DNA of 64,000 nucleotides from Coprinellus micaceus (GCA_951394405.1 OX596335.1:558001-622000); one strand, 5' to 3'; positions 1 to 12,737 are shown, counted from the first letter of the stretch. Notes: a model not told the origin generated them from the letters alone. Translations and numbers: made by a program.

Positions 1-46
1 CTCGATAGAAGTTGCAACGCATTGACTAATGGATGCCTACCTACAG

Positions 47-961
47 CTTGAACTACTTTTTCTCATCACTCGACCGCCTCTTCGATCCCGAGTACCAGCC
101 TACAGAGCAAGATATCATCCGGTGTCGAGCTCGGACGATTGGTATTACGGAGACGACGTTCCACCTACGCGATCATGAAATGCTGATGGTGGACGTGGGC
201 GGCCAGAAGAGCGAGCGGCGGAAATGGATTCACTGTTTCCAAGATGTCACCAGTATCCTCTTCCTGGTCAGCTTGAGTGGGTATGATCAATGTTTAGTGG
301 AAGACAAGGACGCGGTGAGTTCAATCAGTCAGCATCGTATCGAACCTATCATGACCCTCTTTCGCAGAACCAAATGCAGGACGCTATGACCATCTGGGAC
401 TCAATATGTCATTCGCAGTGGTTCAAGCAAACCTCTATCGTAAGATATCTACCTCTGTTAGATGGATATCGCCGACTGATCCTGCTCTTCCGCAGATTCT
501 CTTCCTCAACAAGAACGATCTTTTCGAGCAGAAGATTCAGACGTCAGACATCAAGAATTTCTTCCCGGTGCGTCTCACGCCCACTGGTTGTGGTGCCCCT
601 CTATCGCCCCCTTCTCTCGGATAATCCAATTACTTGGGGTCCGTTGTGATCGAACAAGACGCTGACCTGCTCCTAGGACTTTGACGGTGAGGCCGCAGAC
701 GCCAAGGCAGGGCGAGAATACTTTAAGAAGAGGTTTGGAAAACTCGCTCAGAAGGCTGGACGCTCAAAAGAGCGGGAAATCTACATTCAGTATGCTCCGT
801 CGTTATCGTCATGACTTCCGGCGCTAATATCTTTACCCTTCCAAGTATCACGACTGCCACGGATACCGCCATGTTGAGAGTAGTAATGGCTGCTGTTGAA
901 GGTGCGTGCTCACTTCGTTTCCATCTGGCACCGTTCCTGACACTTTACCCTTTTAGAGTGA
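47..961 (+). CDS. G-protein alpha subunit, 3' part
   Basis: Heterotrimeric G-protein alpha subunit, a membrane-associated GTPase that relays receptor signals. Only the C-terminal half is in the window; an acceptor (tacag, 41-46) opens the first visible exon. Proposed exons are 47-314, 368-439, 496-567, 677-789, 846-901 and 957-961. Visible family motifs: switch I region CRARTTG-like (RCRARTIGITET), switch II DVGGQKSERRKWIHCF, the guanine-specificity motif FLNKNDLF, and the TATDT loop near the end. By this reading the last intron joins to a TGA, so the protein stops after MAAVEE and lacks the usual last ~15 residues of helix alpha-5, which touch receptors. Either this is a real truncation or the last exon is misread. 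Family assignment is secure; the exact subclass is not. Confidence 0.9.
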
Positions 962-3474
962 GTTTTTCCGCCCTTGACCTTTGCAAAACCCCACTTCCAC
1001 TGTTTCCCCGCTCGTTCTTGGTCTGCTCGTTTCTCTTGCATCGTTTTTTCCACTTGACTTTTTTCCTCTTTGAATCTCTGGAACCCGAACTCAACGCTCG
1101 TTCTTTCCCCGCTTCATCTTTGTAGCATCGTGCTTCGTTCGAACCTCGAAACGGCGGCGTTGATTTAGGCTCAGCGTTGGGAGACCAACGTGCTAGCCTT
1201 CAGGGCTCCATTTCCCTCTTCGGTTGTCGCTGCAGCCTGCTACTCCCTTCAATCTTCCTTTCATCTCATTTCATCTTCGGCTAATTCTTGTACACGTATC
1301 ATTATTCCTGTAAATGTCTGTGTCCATTCCAAACCGTTCTTTTCCTCTTTCATCATCATCACCATTTAGCGTATATACAACCGAATCTCTCCATCTCCTT
1401 CGATTTGTTTGGTTCACTTGCTTCCTTTCTTCTCTCCTTCGCCGCCCTTCTTTCTCCTCATCGCTTTGCTTCTCCGGGTATAAGGGACTAAACTCATTGA
1501 TGACACATTCCTCTTTTATGCTCCTCTATGGTCCCTCTTCTCTCGAACACTTCGGTCTCGGATCGATACTGGTGCAAAACAAAACAATTGTTCTTCAACC
1601 TTGCGATTACGATGACTGCGCGAATGCGAACCACGAACCAACGATCCGGAACACATCAATACCGCCAATCCAATCCAACCCTTGCCCGATCCCCTTCCTC
1701 CCCCGACCCTAAACAACTCCGACCGGCCTTTATCTGCATCCAATCATCCTTTTTGGTGGACCACGCGACCGACCCTCCGAATACGTGCGACGCCATCCCT
1801 CTCTTGTGCGCCGTGCACCCGGAATGGCCGGATCGTCCGTCGTACCTGCCAATGGGATGAATGAACGCCAATGAACGAATCGACTCGGTTCATCCCACTA
1901 CGACGTTTCTTGGCTTTTATGGAATAATGTGGTGGAAATTGACGTTGGACAACGCGATGACTGACACCGTCGTGCTATGCCATGCCACATATGCGCTTTG
2001 TCCCAACAACACCACCATCATCGACTCATCCTTGTGTCTATCATCGTGGCTCGCCACTCCGCGGCGCTTGTGTCCGTCCTCCACGCTACGCCACCCCGGG
2101 CTAAAACCTCTATCTAATGCCTCCTCTCCCGGTGGCCTATCTCCGATTCCGAATAACGCACTTGGTCGATCTTGCTTGACCTTGTCGTGAACAGTTCCAT
2201 CGTCAGTAAAAATGTGAGTTTTGTCTCGTATCCCTTCTACCTATCGCAGCTGAACAGGGCTCCGATATGTACTAGATTCGGGAGATCATGTTGTAATTAG
2301 CGCCTTGGTGGCACTAATCTCGGTCCTTGTGCGGTTTCTGTGTGAGATACACAGCACGCTTTCCCGAATTCACCTGTTTCCCTCCCTCCATCCCCCGTCG
2401 GCTTGACCTTCTCCCTCTCGACCCTCCGCCTCCCACACCCTCCCACGCCATTGCCATGCGCTACGATCCCGCCCGCCCGACCCTCGCACCTTCCGCATGC
2501 GTCATATGCAACAAATGCCCCCGCCCGAGTGACTGTTCCTGTGTGGCCATGGAAATCAGGAGCGATCATCTGGTGGTTTATATTGGTCGCTGGTCACCGG
2601 GTTGTGTCGACATGTGCATGGGGTGCTTGGGCGTGACAACATAGATTTTGGATGGCGACGAGGATCTGGGGGAGGAGAGATGGTTGGAGGGACGAAGAGG
2701 CTTGGGGTGGGTGGTGTGGGGATGGGGTGTCTTGTGGTTGCTTGTGACTTGTAGGGTACTGTGTCTGTCTCAGGTTGTGGTGGTCTTGTTCACAGGACCG
2801 TTTGGTCTCGAGAACGCGCTGGCGAAGTGTCTCATCGTCCCTTCTCTTCTCTTTCTTCCTTTCACATCTACTCCTTCCACCTGCTTCCGCCCCTTTGTGG
2901 GACGCCTACATGCAACATTATTTCCATCGTCTTGTTTGTATCGCCTTCACTTGTCTTTTCCTCCCCCAGTGCATTGTCTATTATTAGTAGGGCTCGATTT
3001 CTTGGTTGCATATCTCTATCTTCCCCACATTGTCTGTAGCTGCTCCTCTATCTATCTACCTCTTAAATATTTCTATTTATGTGTGTATCTCTTGCGCACC
3101 ATACTGTAAGTACTTCGTTGGCTGGCCTGTACATAATTCAATCGCCCCAGTCTGCCTATCGATATCTCTACGGCAAGGCCGTCTGAGCAAATGTACTGCG
3201 TGGCCCGCTGAAGGTATCGGAGCATCCACGAGCGTTGCGGCTGGGCTATGATACCCATGACTTCGCTTGCCAGTAGCGTTAGGCGCTCTGCGAGGCTGAG
3301 AGCTAAGCGCTAAGCGCCCAGTTGCCGGCTAGAAGATGCCGCGGTTCTCACGCCTCGCATGGCAGGTCCCCACATTCAGTCCGTCCTCTCCTTGACCAAG
3401 TTGAACCTGTTTGAACGCCCAATATACCTCATATCCCCCCCTTGCACATCTCACGGAACTCTTAGCCCAGGCCA
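962..3474. other. Gene-free stretch, pyrimidine-rich
   Basis: About 2.5 kb with no reading frame that looks like a protein family on either strand. The + strand is rich in C/T runs (for example around 960-1120, 1320-1480 and 2830-3100), with a purine/G-rich patch near 2650-2760. It may hold the G-alpha 3' UTR, promoters and unannotated transcripts. A short perfect stem with a GAGA loop lies near 1170-1186 and is probably chance. Confidence 0.5.
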
Positions 3475-4379
3475 ATGCAGTCACAAAGGGAGGCGGAAAA
3501 CTACGGTCACGTTCGAGAAGATCGTCTCCTGGAGCTACCGAACGGTGTAGCTCTCCAATATAAAGTCATACCACCACCAGGCACCCAGCCATCTAGTCGA
3601 GGATACGGAGAAGCGGGTGAAGAAGCTGGGAAGGGAAAGAAGTTGGCGGTGTGCTTGCACCCTTGGTCTTGGTTGGGTGGTGGGATGAACGACCCGTGAG
3701 TTTCTTGCTCGCCTCTGTCTTGAAAGGCGCTTTGAATGAGCTGACAGGGTATTATTCTCCTTGGAAGACGTGTTGCATGAGAATGGGTACCATGTCTTGC
3801 GGTATAACTCGCGTGGCGTTGGCCGCTCGACGGGACGAGCGACGTTCACTGGGCTTGAGGAGGGCAAGGACCTCGAGGCGGTCGTGCAATGGGCGGTTCG
3901 AGATCTTGGCTACGTATCGACTGTGGTCATCATAGTGTGTTTCCTTTCCGTTTTGGAATCCGGGAATGGTGTAACTCAGTTGTATCTGACAGGGTTACTC
4001 GCATGGTTCGCTCATTACCACTCTTCATCCCGGCCTTGATCAAGAACTGGAGCATATCAAGCTCGCTTATGTGCTACTTTCCTATCCCCTCGGCCCTAGA
4101 TCCTTCTTGACTCTCTTCAAAGGGTCACACTACGACCAGAAACTCGACGAGCTCATCATCGCTTCTACATCCCAGATTCTTATAGCATATGGGGGACGTG
4201 ACGAGTTTACTTCCTTTGACAGGTACAAAGATTGGGTAAAGCGCCTTCAGAGCAAGGCACCCCCCCAAAGGGAGAAGATGCTGAGCGTTCTTGAGGTTCC
4301 CGAGGCGACACATTTCTGGTTCAACGAAGCGAATGACAAGTTGCGGAATGGGCTTGCGAGGTGGCTTGGATCGTTATGA
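3475..4379 (+). CDS. Alpha/beta hydrolase (small serine hydrolase)
   Basis: Predicted cytosolic alpha/beta-hydrolase of about 264 residues; substrate unknown. Three exons: 3475-3695, 3748-3934 and 3993-4379, with junctions in phase. The protein has the nucleophile elbow GYSHG at the start of exon 3, a candidate catalytic Asp in YGGRDEFT and a candidate His in EATHFWF near the C-terminus, in the right order for the fold. An RYNSRGVGRSTG segment before the elbow is the usual oxyanion-side motif of the small bacterial-type hydrolases (COG2945-like). No signal peptide or membrane segment. The ATG at 3475 was chosen because it begins the first frame that joins the conserved exons. Confidence 0.8.
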
Positions 4380-4809
4380 AGAATGAGATTGGTGCGTTTC
4401 CGCCAAGCCTCCGTCGACGACCCTTTTCGTTCTTCAAGTGCTCATTTCTTGTGCAGCTCCCACCATCTCCCATTGTAACCATTCATCTTGCGCTTCTTCT
4501 CCCCGTGCCGCCGAGAGGCCGACGGTTTGGACACAGCTAGCCACAACTGTAACCAGCGGGGTACCTCGACTCGGAAACAATGCGAGATAATTATCATGGG
4601 GGAAAACATATGGATTCACAGAAGAAGCACGAAAGGGCTGTTGAGCGGCTCTCATGTTCGCGAAATCGGAATATGTGGTGCTGATCATTACCAATAGGAT
4701 TCACCGACAGCGCCCAGCTCTGCTTTTGGTTCCTTGGCCTCGCTTTCTCCCCTCACGTTCTCCCCTACAGCACCCCAGCAGTCCTCTAGGCTACGGCCAG
4801 CGAGGTGCA
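4380..4809. other. Intergenic region upstream of the glutaminase
   Basis: 430 bases between the hydrolase stop and the glutaminase start. No gene seen; it should contain the hydrolase 3' UTR and the glutaminase promoter. Confidence 0.5.
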
Positions 4810-7800
4810 ATGTTGGCGGTTTTCTCAGCGATCCTTCTCTTCTGCGCGCATGTGAGGATAGCCAATGCTCAAGGAACGCTGAGTGCTGTGCCGCGCACAG
4901 TTCCCTTGGTCAACAGATCCCCGTATTTCTCGCTGTGGACGACGACAGAGGACACCACTATCGACCCTACCGTCGCAGGGACGCTCCCTATCACCTGGTC
5001 CTGGAGGGTAAGCCTCATTAGAGTAAGAATTCAAGATGGCTTTGATGCTCACCGCCTCGCCGCTTGCTTCTTTTAGGCGCTCAACTGGACTGGCTACGTT
5101 CGCGTCGACGGCGAGGTCTTTCAGTGGCTGGGCAACGACACGACTATCAAACCTGCGACTGCGACAGGAACCTATCTCACCTCGACCCGGACGACATTCA
5201 CAATGGACGCGGGACCTATGGCGTTGAATGTCTCCTTTCTCAGTCCAGTTGAGGTCTGTAGCCCAAACTACTTAGCGCCAAGGACCCCCGGTTCTGACTC
5301 AGATGCAGCCAACCAACCTCGTTCGACAGTCATTCCCGTTCGCGTACGTGTATGTCGACGCGAAATCAAAAGATGGGCAGACCCACTCCGTTCAATTGTA
5401 TACTGATGTCGATTCATGTGCGTCGCAGTTTCATAGTTTCATCTTCCCAAATGCGCGATGATAGATACTAATCGCTACGCGAAACTGCTCAGCTCTTATG
5501 TCGACGCGAAACGACACGGTTGAATGGAATACGACTGTCACTTCCACATCCATCTACCACGAATTGAGGAAGAAAACACCATTATCCTTAGATTTGTACG
5601 ATGTTGCGGAAAACGCCAACTTGTATCTCGCAATGCCCCAGGTGAGTCGCAATACGGCTCCACAGGAATGACAGGTATTCACGTACACCTTACAGGGCGG
5701 TGGGGTCAGCCGACAGACGGGCACCTTTTCGGATGTGAGGTCAAGGTTCACTACAACTGGCGCGTTGGACAACACAGAAGATGCAGCTTTCCGTGCGTCT
5801 CAAATATCGTGCGTCCAGGCTCTGTCAAACTACAATGTACAGAATCTTAACCACGGTTTCAATCCGTGTCCAACAGGAATCACCCTGTGATGGCGTTGGC
5901 CATAGATTTAGGCAATATTGGATCTACCACCTCTCCGGTCGTCTGGGCGATTGGGCACGTACGAGAGAATCTCCTGACGGCGTTTGGAGGAACAGCAGGG
6001 CTGGAACGGAGGAGTTCGTACTTTTGGTCGCAGTACACGACTATCGCGGAAGGGGTACGCTCACATTCATCTCCGGTCTTCAAGTGCGTTCGGTCTAACT
6101 ATGAAGTAGATCGACGCCTTCCTGAGCGACTTCACAGACGCGAGAACGAGAGCTCAACAACTAGATGAAAAGCTCAGGGACGAAGCCTCTCGAATATCTG
6201 AGCATTATGCCGATCTAGTTTCCCTCTCCCTACGTCAGACGATGGGCACGATCGAGATAACCCTCCCAAATCCAGGCTCGAGGGATATCTGGAATACTTC
6301 TGACATCCAGGCGTTTATTAGGGATAATGGCGTCTCGGAGTGAGTATCTGTTACCCCGTCGTTGACACTTCGTCGTCAAATTATGCGCTAATTGTGATTC
6401 AGGCGGGGTAACCCTGTGGAGGTGATATACGCCGCGATGCCCGCGCTTCTGTACTTGAACCCAAATATTCTGTGGTACCTCCTCAAACCGTTGCTCAACT
6501 TCCAGTCCTCTCCGAAATACCAGAACGCTTACGCTGCTCCAGATCTTGGTGAGCCAGTTGCCCAATACCGGTCTTTCTGGTACTGAGTTTCCTTGTGCCG
6601 TCTTAGGGAGGGACTACATTTTCGCTGATGGAAACTTTACGAACACGAAGCTCCTGGGTGTCGAAAGTGCGTTTCTGTTCTGCAACCCCAGGTACCTGAA
6701 CTAACGGAGGATACTAACAGGCTCGGGGAGCATGTTGATCATGGCAGCGGCCTATGGAATGCAAACGAAAGATTGGGCATCCTTAAGCCCTTATGTACGT
6801 TCGCAATTAACTCTCAGATTCCGTGTGCCTGTATTCACAGTTCCGCTAGGCCAAGACCTTCAAAACATGGGCCGACTTCCTGGTCGTTGAGGCGCTCCAC
6901 ACAAAGGAACAGTTAGTCCTCTCGTTCGCTTCAGTGGCCCCCTCGCCATTGAATCCCAAGATTACAGGCAGTCAGCCGACGGACTCACAAGCGAAGGCCA
7001 ATCCAACCTCGCCCTTAAAGGTATTCTTGGGATCTACGCAATGTCAAAGATCAGGGAGGCCCTCGGTGCCAACGGGGAGGAGAAATATTTCATGGTGAAG
7101 TCCCCCGACTTCCTCGTCTCGGGGCCAAAGCTGAATTGGCGTGCCGCAGGAGCAAGCCACGAATATCACGAAACAGTGGGAGCAACTGGCCGTCGTCGAT
7201 GACCACATATCCTCGATATACGGTCAACCGGCGACATGGGGCTTAACCTACAATGCCTTTGCCGTGAACCTCATTGCCCCTGAATTGTTCACCAAGAAGG
7301 TAATTATCCTTATAGATGGATCGGGCTCCGGGGCTAACAGCATTCCCCTTCATATTTGGAGAGACCAGTCGGATTTCTATGACAAGCAGATTGCTAATGG
7401 TGCGTGTACTATGGAACCAAGCTTTCCTTTCCACTCAACCCCAACCTAGCACCTCCCCATGGCCTAGCCTACGACACCGCCGATTCACACGTCGTGAAAT
7501 CTCGTATGCATCTAACCCTCTTTGATATGAGAAGCAATGCTAACGGACACGCCCCAGATTGGACCATGTTCACCGCTGCCGCCGCCACAAGCGCAAGCGT
7601 CAGAGACAAACTCATTGAGTTCGTCCATGGAAGGGCGTTCCGGAAAGCCACTGCATCCCAATTTTCCACGACCTACAATGCTGACACCGGAGCGACTTCA
7701 GCACTGGGCGGGAGAGGCAGCGCAGCACAGGGCGCAATGTTTGCCTTGCTTGCTCCAGAGTACGTATGTCCCCCAGGGTTCTGCGACTGGTAGCGTTAAC

Positions 7801-8464
7801 ACCCCGCTGCAGGCTTGTGAAATCTTCAGGGTCTGAGTCTTCCGCATCCTCAACTAGCGAGCCCAATATTGGAGGGATTGTTGGCGGCGTCATCGGAGGA
7901 CTCGCGGCACTTATACTGCTGGGCTTCGGGGTCTTCTGGGGCTGGAGACGCCATAGACATAATCGAGAATTCGCTGCTCGAAACGAGTACCAGGGAAACG
8001 CGACCACCATGCCCTCATTCTCCTCGCCAGAGATTCGAAGCAATACGTCCATTCCCATGAGCCGGTTCTCTGAGGCCCTACCAGCCGAGTACATACCGAT
8101 CCCATTCATCCCCGACACACCACATGAGCCTCAACCAGGAGTACCATCGCCCACTTCCGGAGGTCAACCGAGCCCACCGCTGAGCAAGGGTGCCAGGGAA
8201 GCGCTAAGATACCACGTTGCGAACAGGACGACGCACCTCTCAGCCGCCGCGCCCTCTGAGGTCTCGGACACTCCGACGACACCTCTCTCGCATGCACCCC
8301 CTGCGTCGACCGCGTCCAGTGGGAGTCGGGATGCCCAATTACAATGGGAGGTGGAGGACCTGAGGCGAGAAGTTGAACGTCTGAGGGCGCAGAACCACCA
8401 ACCCCAAAGACATTCTATGCCAACCTCCATGACATTCAGTGAACCACCTCCATACAATCCATAA
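4810..8464 (+). CDS. GtaA-like glutaminase with C-terminal membrane anchor
   Basis: Resembles fungal extracellular glutaminase A (GtaA family; DUF4964/DUF5127/DUF4965 architecture), which converts L-glutamine to glutamate outside the cell. I read 16 exons, from 4810-5007 through 7150-7399, 7450-7503 and 7558-7759 to 7813-8464. Together they give 928 residues in one frame. Signal peptide is MLAVFSAILLFCAHVRIANA. Family landmarks: SPYFSLWTT with PITW, LNWTGYVRVDG, DLVRQSFPF-type block (NLVRQSFPF), SSPVVWAIGHVR-like (TSPVVWAIGHVR), NPVEVIYAAMPALLYLNP and SGSMLIMAAAY. Unusually, the last exon adds a Gly-rich hydrophobic segment (about residues 731-755), a basic WRRHRHNR stop-transfer and a ~170-residue Pro/Ser/Thr-rich tail with a short coiled-coil-like stretch (EVEDLRREVERLRAQN). 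That predicts a type I membrane protein rather than a free secreted enzyme. The stretch 7300-7360 is read through in frame; a small intron there would not keep phase. Confidence 0.85.
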
Positions 8465-8952
8465 CCCAAACGCCCTGATCATGATCGTGTATTCTTTACC
8501 ACAGATGTGATTCGAACCTCGAAATATCTTAAGCCTTAGATTATCTTTCCGCTTAGGCCTCATAGCCACGAGCCGCTCCTTCGTTTTGGGGGCTCTAACA
8601 AAAGGGCCGTCCTCTTCGCATCCACCGACCGTTCCCGGCTCCCACTCAGTATGCCCACCCCAACCCATCCGATGTACCAGCTCACGTACTCGCAGAAGTG
8701 GTACGAGCCTAAGTAAGCGCTCGCGGTGTTCAAACTGCTGTGCACTCCTACCTTGTGATTGCTGTGAGAAGGCATTGCAGTTCACCCAAGGCTCTGCTCA
8801 TGTTACTTCTCTTGGGTTCTTGGCTGCCCTTCAAGCTTCAAGCCCCACTCGCCCCATTTAACCCGTGGCCGACTGCCCTTCAACCTTGTTTTCGACTGCT
8901 CACCGGCGCTCACCATCGACGAATACCCGCTAGTGGTCCCCAGCCCGTAGCG
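8465..8952. other. Intergenic region upstream of the NLR gene
   Basis: 488 bases without a supported gene. The frame of the NLR first exon stays open back to about 8740 with an ATG near 8797, so a longer N-terminus cannot be excluded. Confidence 0.45.
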
Positions 8953-11716
8953 ATGCAGCAATCGACTAGCATTCTTCAAAGCGCTCACAACTTCTCGGTT
9001 GGCAACCTCAACGTTGGCATCTACTATCCTCGGGTCGAAGACTCATCATCGTTGACTGGTGGGCGCCATCTCTGACTTGTATATCCCATACCTGCTGATT
9101 TCTGAGCAGCGATCACAAAGATCGCTCATGGTTATCGAATCCCAAGATCAACTATTGGCGTTTCCACAACGAAACCAAGTCGCGCCGGACAGTGGGGACG
9201 GGTTTATGGTTCCTTGAAGGAGAAGTGTTTCGCCAATGGACAGCGGGCGGGCTGAAAGTTTTGTGGGTGACGGGAATACGTACGCGCCCCATATGATTTC
9301 TCAGTACCTTCAAAACTAACTCCCTTGACCCCTCGAATAGCTGGGTCTGGAAAAACGGTGTTAGCGTGCGCTCAGCATCCTGTAACGGCAGCAATTCAAT
9401 GCACTGACCAGCGTTCTCATCAGGTCTGCCTCAGTGGAACAAGGGCAGTCACCCCCAACCGATGTCTCCAAACCACCAGTGCTATTCGTATACTGCCGAT
9501 ATGTCGACAAGTGCACAGCTAGGGACGTCCTGTGCTCTTTCCTCGAGCAACTCGTCATCCGCTATTCTTCTGTGTACCCGCTCTTAAAGCCCGTGTACGA
9601 TGAACACAGGACAAAGCAAACGATCCTTTCGGAACCAGAGGCTCTCCAAGCTCTCACAGACGCTCTTTCTCTATTCGACGAATCCTTTGCTATCATCGAT
9701 GGCCTCGACGAAGTAACGGACGACGAAAAGGTCAAGCTCCTCACAATTCTGGGAGGGCTCCCTGTCAAGCTATTGATATTCTCCCGCCCCTTGAACCTTT
9801 TTGCGGAGCTGCTACCAATGGCGGTGAATCTCCCTTTGAGGGCCAGCGACGATGACATTCGACGTTTCGTGGCGGACCGCATCACTACCCACCCTCGCTT
9901 ACGGAGGCTTGTCAGCCAAAAGGCATCCCTCTCCCAACAAATCGGAAAGACAGTCTTGAAAAAATCAGAGGGAATGTAAGCACAAAATTTCGGGCTACCT
10001 TTCGTGTCCCTAACGTACCTCAGGTTTTTGATGGCTGCACTACAAGTAGATGCACTCAATGGCTGCCTGAACATGAAATCGCTTATGAAGACGCTAGATT
10101 CCTTGCCATCAGGGATAAACGAAATGTACCGACGCACGATGTGCAGGATATCTGACCAGAGCGAAGAGGAAGCGACGTTGGCGAAGCTCACCTTACTATG
10201 GTTGACGTACGCTCAGCGCAGCCTCAAGATCGAGGAACTACAAGACGCCCTTGCCACCTCCTTCAAAGATGGTTCCTACGACGTCGACGCTATCACCGAG
10301 GGCGATGTGATTTTGGCGGCATGCTGCGGGCTCGTAACGATCGACGAGGCGAGTCGCGAAGTTCGATTGATACGTACGTTCCTCCCTCCTCATGGCTCAT
10401 ATCCGTGTCCTTACCAATTTACAGACCATACAACCCACGAGTATCTCCAAAGCCTGGCGTCCATATTTCCGTTCTCCGAACACGCTATTGTCACCACTTT
10501 GACTTGCATCACGTACCTGACGCACCATGGGTACCACGAGCAAGAGCTCCAAACACCCGATGCCCTGGAGACCTTCCTCTCGAGTGGCCTCGCGTTCATC
10601 CGATACGCTCAACAATCTTGGGCTTTGCACGCTCAACAGCTGACGCGGACAGATCATCCGGAGGCCTGCGCCGAAGTGGTCACCTTCCTCAACCAATGCC
10701 GACCAGTGGCGTACAACTTTCCCCTCCTCAACTACTTCAATTTCCCTTACCGCTTGAACGCCGAGTACGAGGTCCTCAGTCCATGCCATGTCGCAGTCCG
10801 CTTTGGTCTTGCTGAGCTGTATCCAAGTGTAGAGGGACGACAAGAGCTCACTCCGCGATACAAGTGGAACACACTCCACCTGTCGGCTCTCTTTGACCAA
10901 GACGTCCTGGCTGCGCTCGTCTTCAGAGAGGGGGCAGCGACGGATTTCAACAAGGTAGACGCTAGAGGGCGGTCGGCCCTTCACCTTGCTGCACAAGAAG
11001 GAAGCAGTTCCGTGGTCAAGATACTCCTGTCCAAGCCCACTATTGACGTCAACCTTCGCGACAAATATGGTTCAGTTCCACTCTGCCTCGCTGCAGAAGA
11101 AGGTCAAGTCCACGCCCTCACGCTCCTCTCCCAGCACCCTTCCATCGATATCAACACCTGCACGAGATTGGGCGAGTCACCTCTATTGCAGTCTGTACAA
11201 AACGGGCTCCTTGTGGTAGCGGAGGTCCTCCTTAATCACCCGTCCATTGACGTGAACGTCGACGATGGCAAGGAATCTGCTCTCATTGCAGCAATTCGCC
11301 GGGGGCACGTTGGTATATTCAAGAAGCTTGTCGCCCAAACGAAGCTCGACGTGAACTGGCGACCGCGTATGCGGAATCATACAGCTCTGTTTGAAGCCCT
11401 CGTCCCTCCCAGTGGGGCCGAAACGGGCCCGGCTTTTTCTATCCTGCTCCAGCATCCCCAACTTGACGTTAACGCGAAGGATGCCTCAGGGCACGCTCCA
11501 TTGACCAGAGCCGTGCAGCTGGAGAACATAGAGGCCGTTAAGCTACTATTGCGGCATCCGAGCATCAACCCTAATACTACGGACTCTGAGGGCTTCACGC
11601 CATTACTTGGTGCTATTAACGGTCGACTCGAAGAAACCTCCCAGGTGATCCTTGCTCATCCGGATACGGACCCAAATACTCCTTGCCCAGATGGCTATAC
11701 ATCAGGGTACCCATGA
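8953..11716 (+). CDS. NACHT-ankyrin NOD-like receptor (STAND NTPase)
   Basis: Fungal NLR-type STAND ATPase, a family linked to non-self recognition and programmed cell death. Proposed exons 8953-9050, 9110-9279, 9341-9365, 9412-9975, 10024-10373 and 10425-11716 give about 832 residues. Order of parts: a short N-terminal tail with NFSVGNLNVG; a NACHT domain with Walker A GIPGSGKT (split by two introns around a 25-base exon); Walker B-like AIIDGLDEV; sensor-like LLIFSRP; a winged-helix region (LLWLTYAQRSLKIEELQDAL); then from about residue 570 ankyrin repeats with DVN-rich ends (IDVNLRDKYG, LDVNAKDASG). There is no recognisable HeLo, PFD or PNP effector domain. The exon 1-2 join uses a weak donor (gttgac at 9051) and is uncertain. 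It ends abruptly in a repeat, which is common in this family. Confidence 0.85.
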
Positions 11717-12737
11717 GTGAACGACACTCACTCACCTTCATAGCTAACACTCGCTAATTGCTGACCTTCGCTAAAACACCCGCCACTCTTGCAGCGGGTC
11801 TGACGGGTCTATGTATTGGTGGGTAGCACAGCAGGAACCTGCAAACTATAGAACCATGAGGTGACTTGAGAAGTGCGGCTATCACTACCTCTTTGGGATG
11901 GCCGGTCACATTGTATCGCTTGTGTAGTACGGGGGCCTCTGCTCCACCCCAATAAGTCTGCCTCAAATGATAATCCCTTCTCTAGGGGCCAAGCCCGATG
12001 ACCCTTCAGAATGGCTCTCAACGTTTAAATTGGTTGGTGAGCTTGGTATGGCACATCAGACCCAGATGCATTGGAGGTGCGGTCGTGTTCACCACCGGCG
12101 TGCCCTTGGTCAAGCCCGTCAAAATAAGAGTCTCTCTCAATCCGAAGCATCACCACGCCTCGGCCCCGCATCAGCCGGTGGTTATTGTCGCCGCCACCGA
12201 TGGCCTGTCGGCCCGACGACATCATCCTTGGCATGCACCACCAGACATTATCAGCGCACTGTCAATCGTGTCGGGGGCGAGTGTCTGCCGCACAAATGCA
12301 AGGGTGGCAAGTTCAATCATCGCTCACCAGGCCTGGGCTTCGGCGCGACGGAGGGAGGGAAGCTCGAACACGTCATCCCTCAGTGAGGTAAAGGACATCG
12401 TCAGAGCCGTCACTCGACGAATACCGTTGACTGTTGGCCAGGACTTCAAATGAAACATGGTTTGACAAGAGAGCGCCCGGGCTGTACGGAGTGAGCGGGT
12501 GAAGTCAACGTGGCGAGTGTCCGTAATTTTGTGAGGCGGGATGAGGAAACCCCCTTGGTAGGTATCAGGCGGGGTTTCCTGGTTTGGCACGTCGTAAATG
12601 CATTACGGCCGTCTAATGTTCCTCTTTATGGCTGAGTGGGGGCTGTGGTTGTTTACGAAGCAAGGGTTACTATATTAGACGACGACTGCGTACAAACATA
12701 TTACTGTATCTATTCGGAACGCATAGACGAGAAAAAA
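11717..12737. other. Intergenic region between convergent genes
   Basis: About 1 kb between the ends of the NLR gene (+) and the DUF6698-like gene (-). It should hold both 3' UTRs. An open frame at 11998-12453 (+) shows no family likeness and is not called. Confidence 0.45.

Noticed and set aside
1168..1188. Stem with a GAGA loop, considered as RNA element or tRNA part
   Set aside because: Only six base pairs, no tRNA arms and no context.
7300..7362. Possible extra intron in the glutaminase gene (gtaatt donor)
   Set aside because: None of the available acceptors keeps phase, and reading through stays open and gives a whole-codon total.
11998..12453. 151-codon open frame on the + strand
   Set aside because: No family likeness. 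It lies between two convergent genes, where 3' UTRs are expected.
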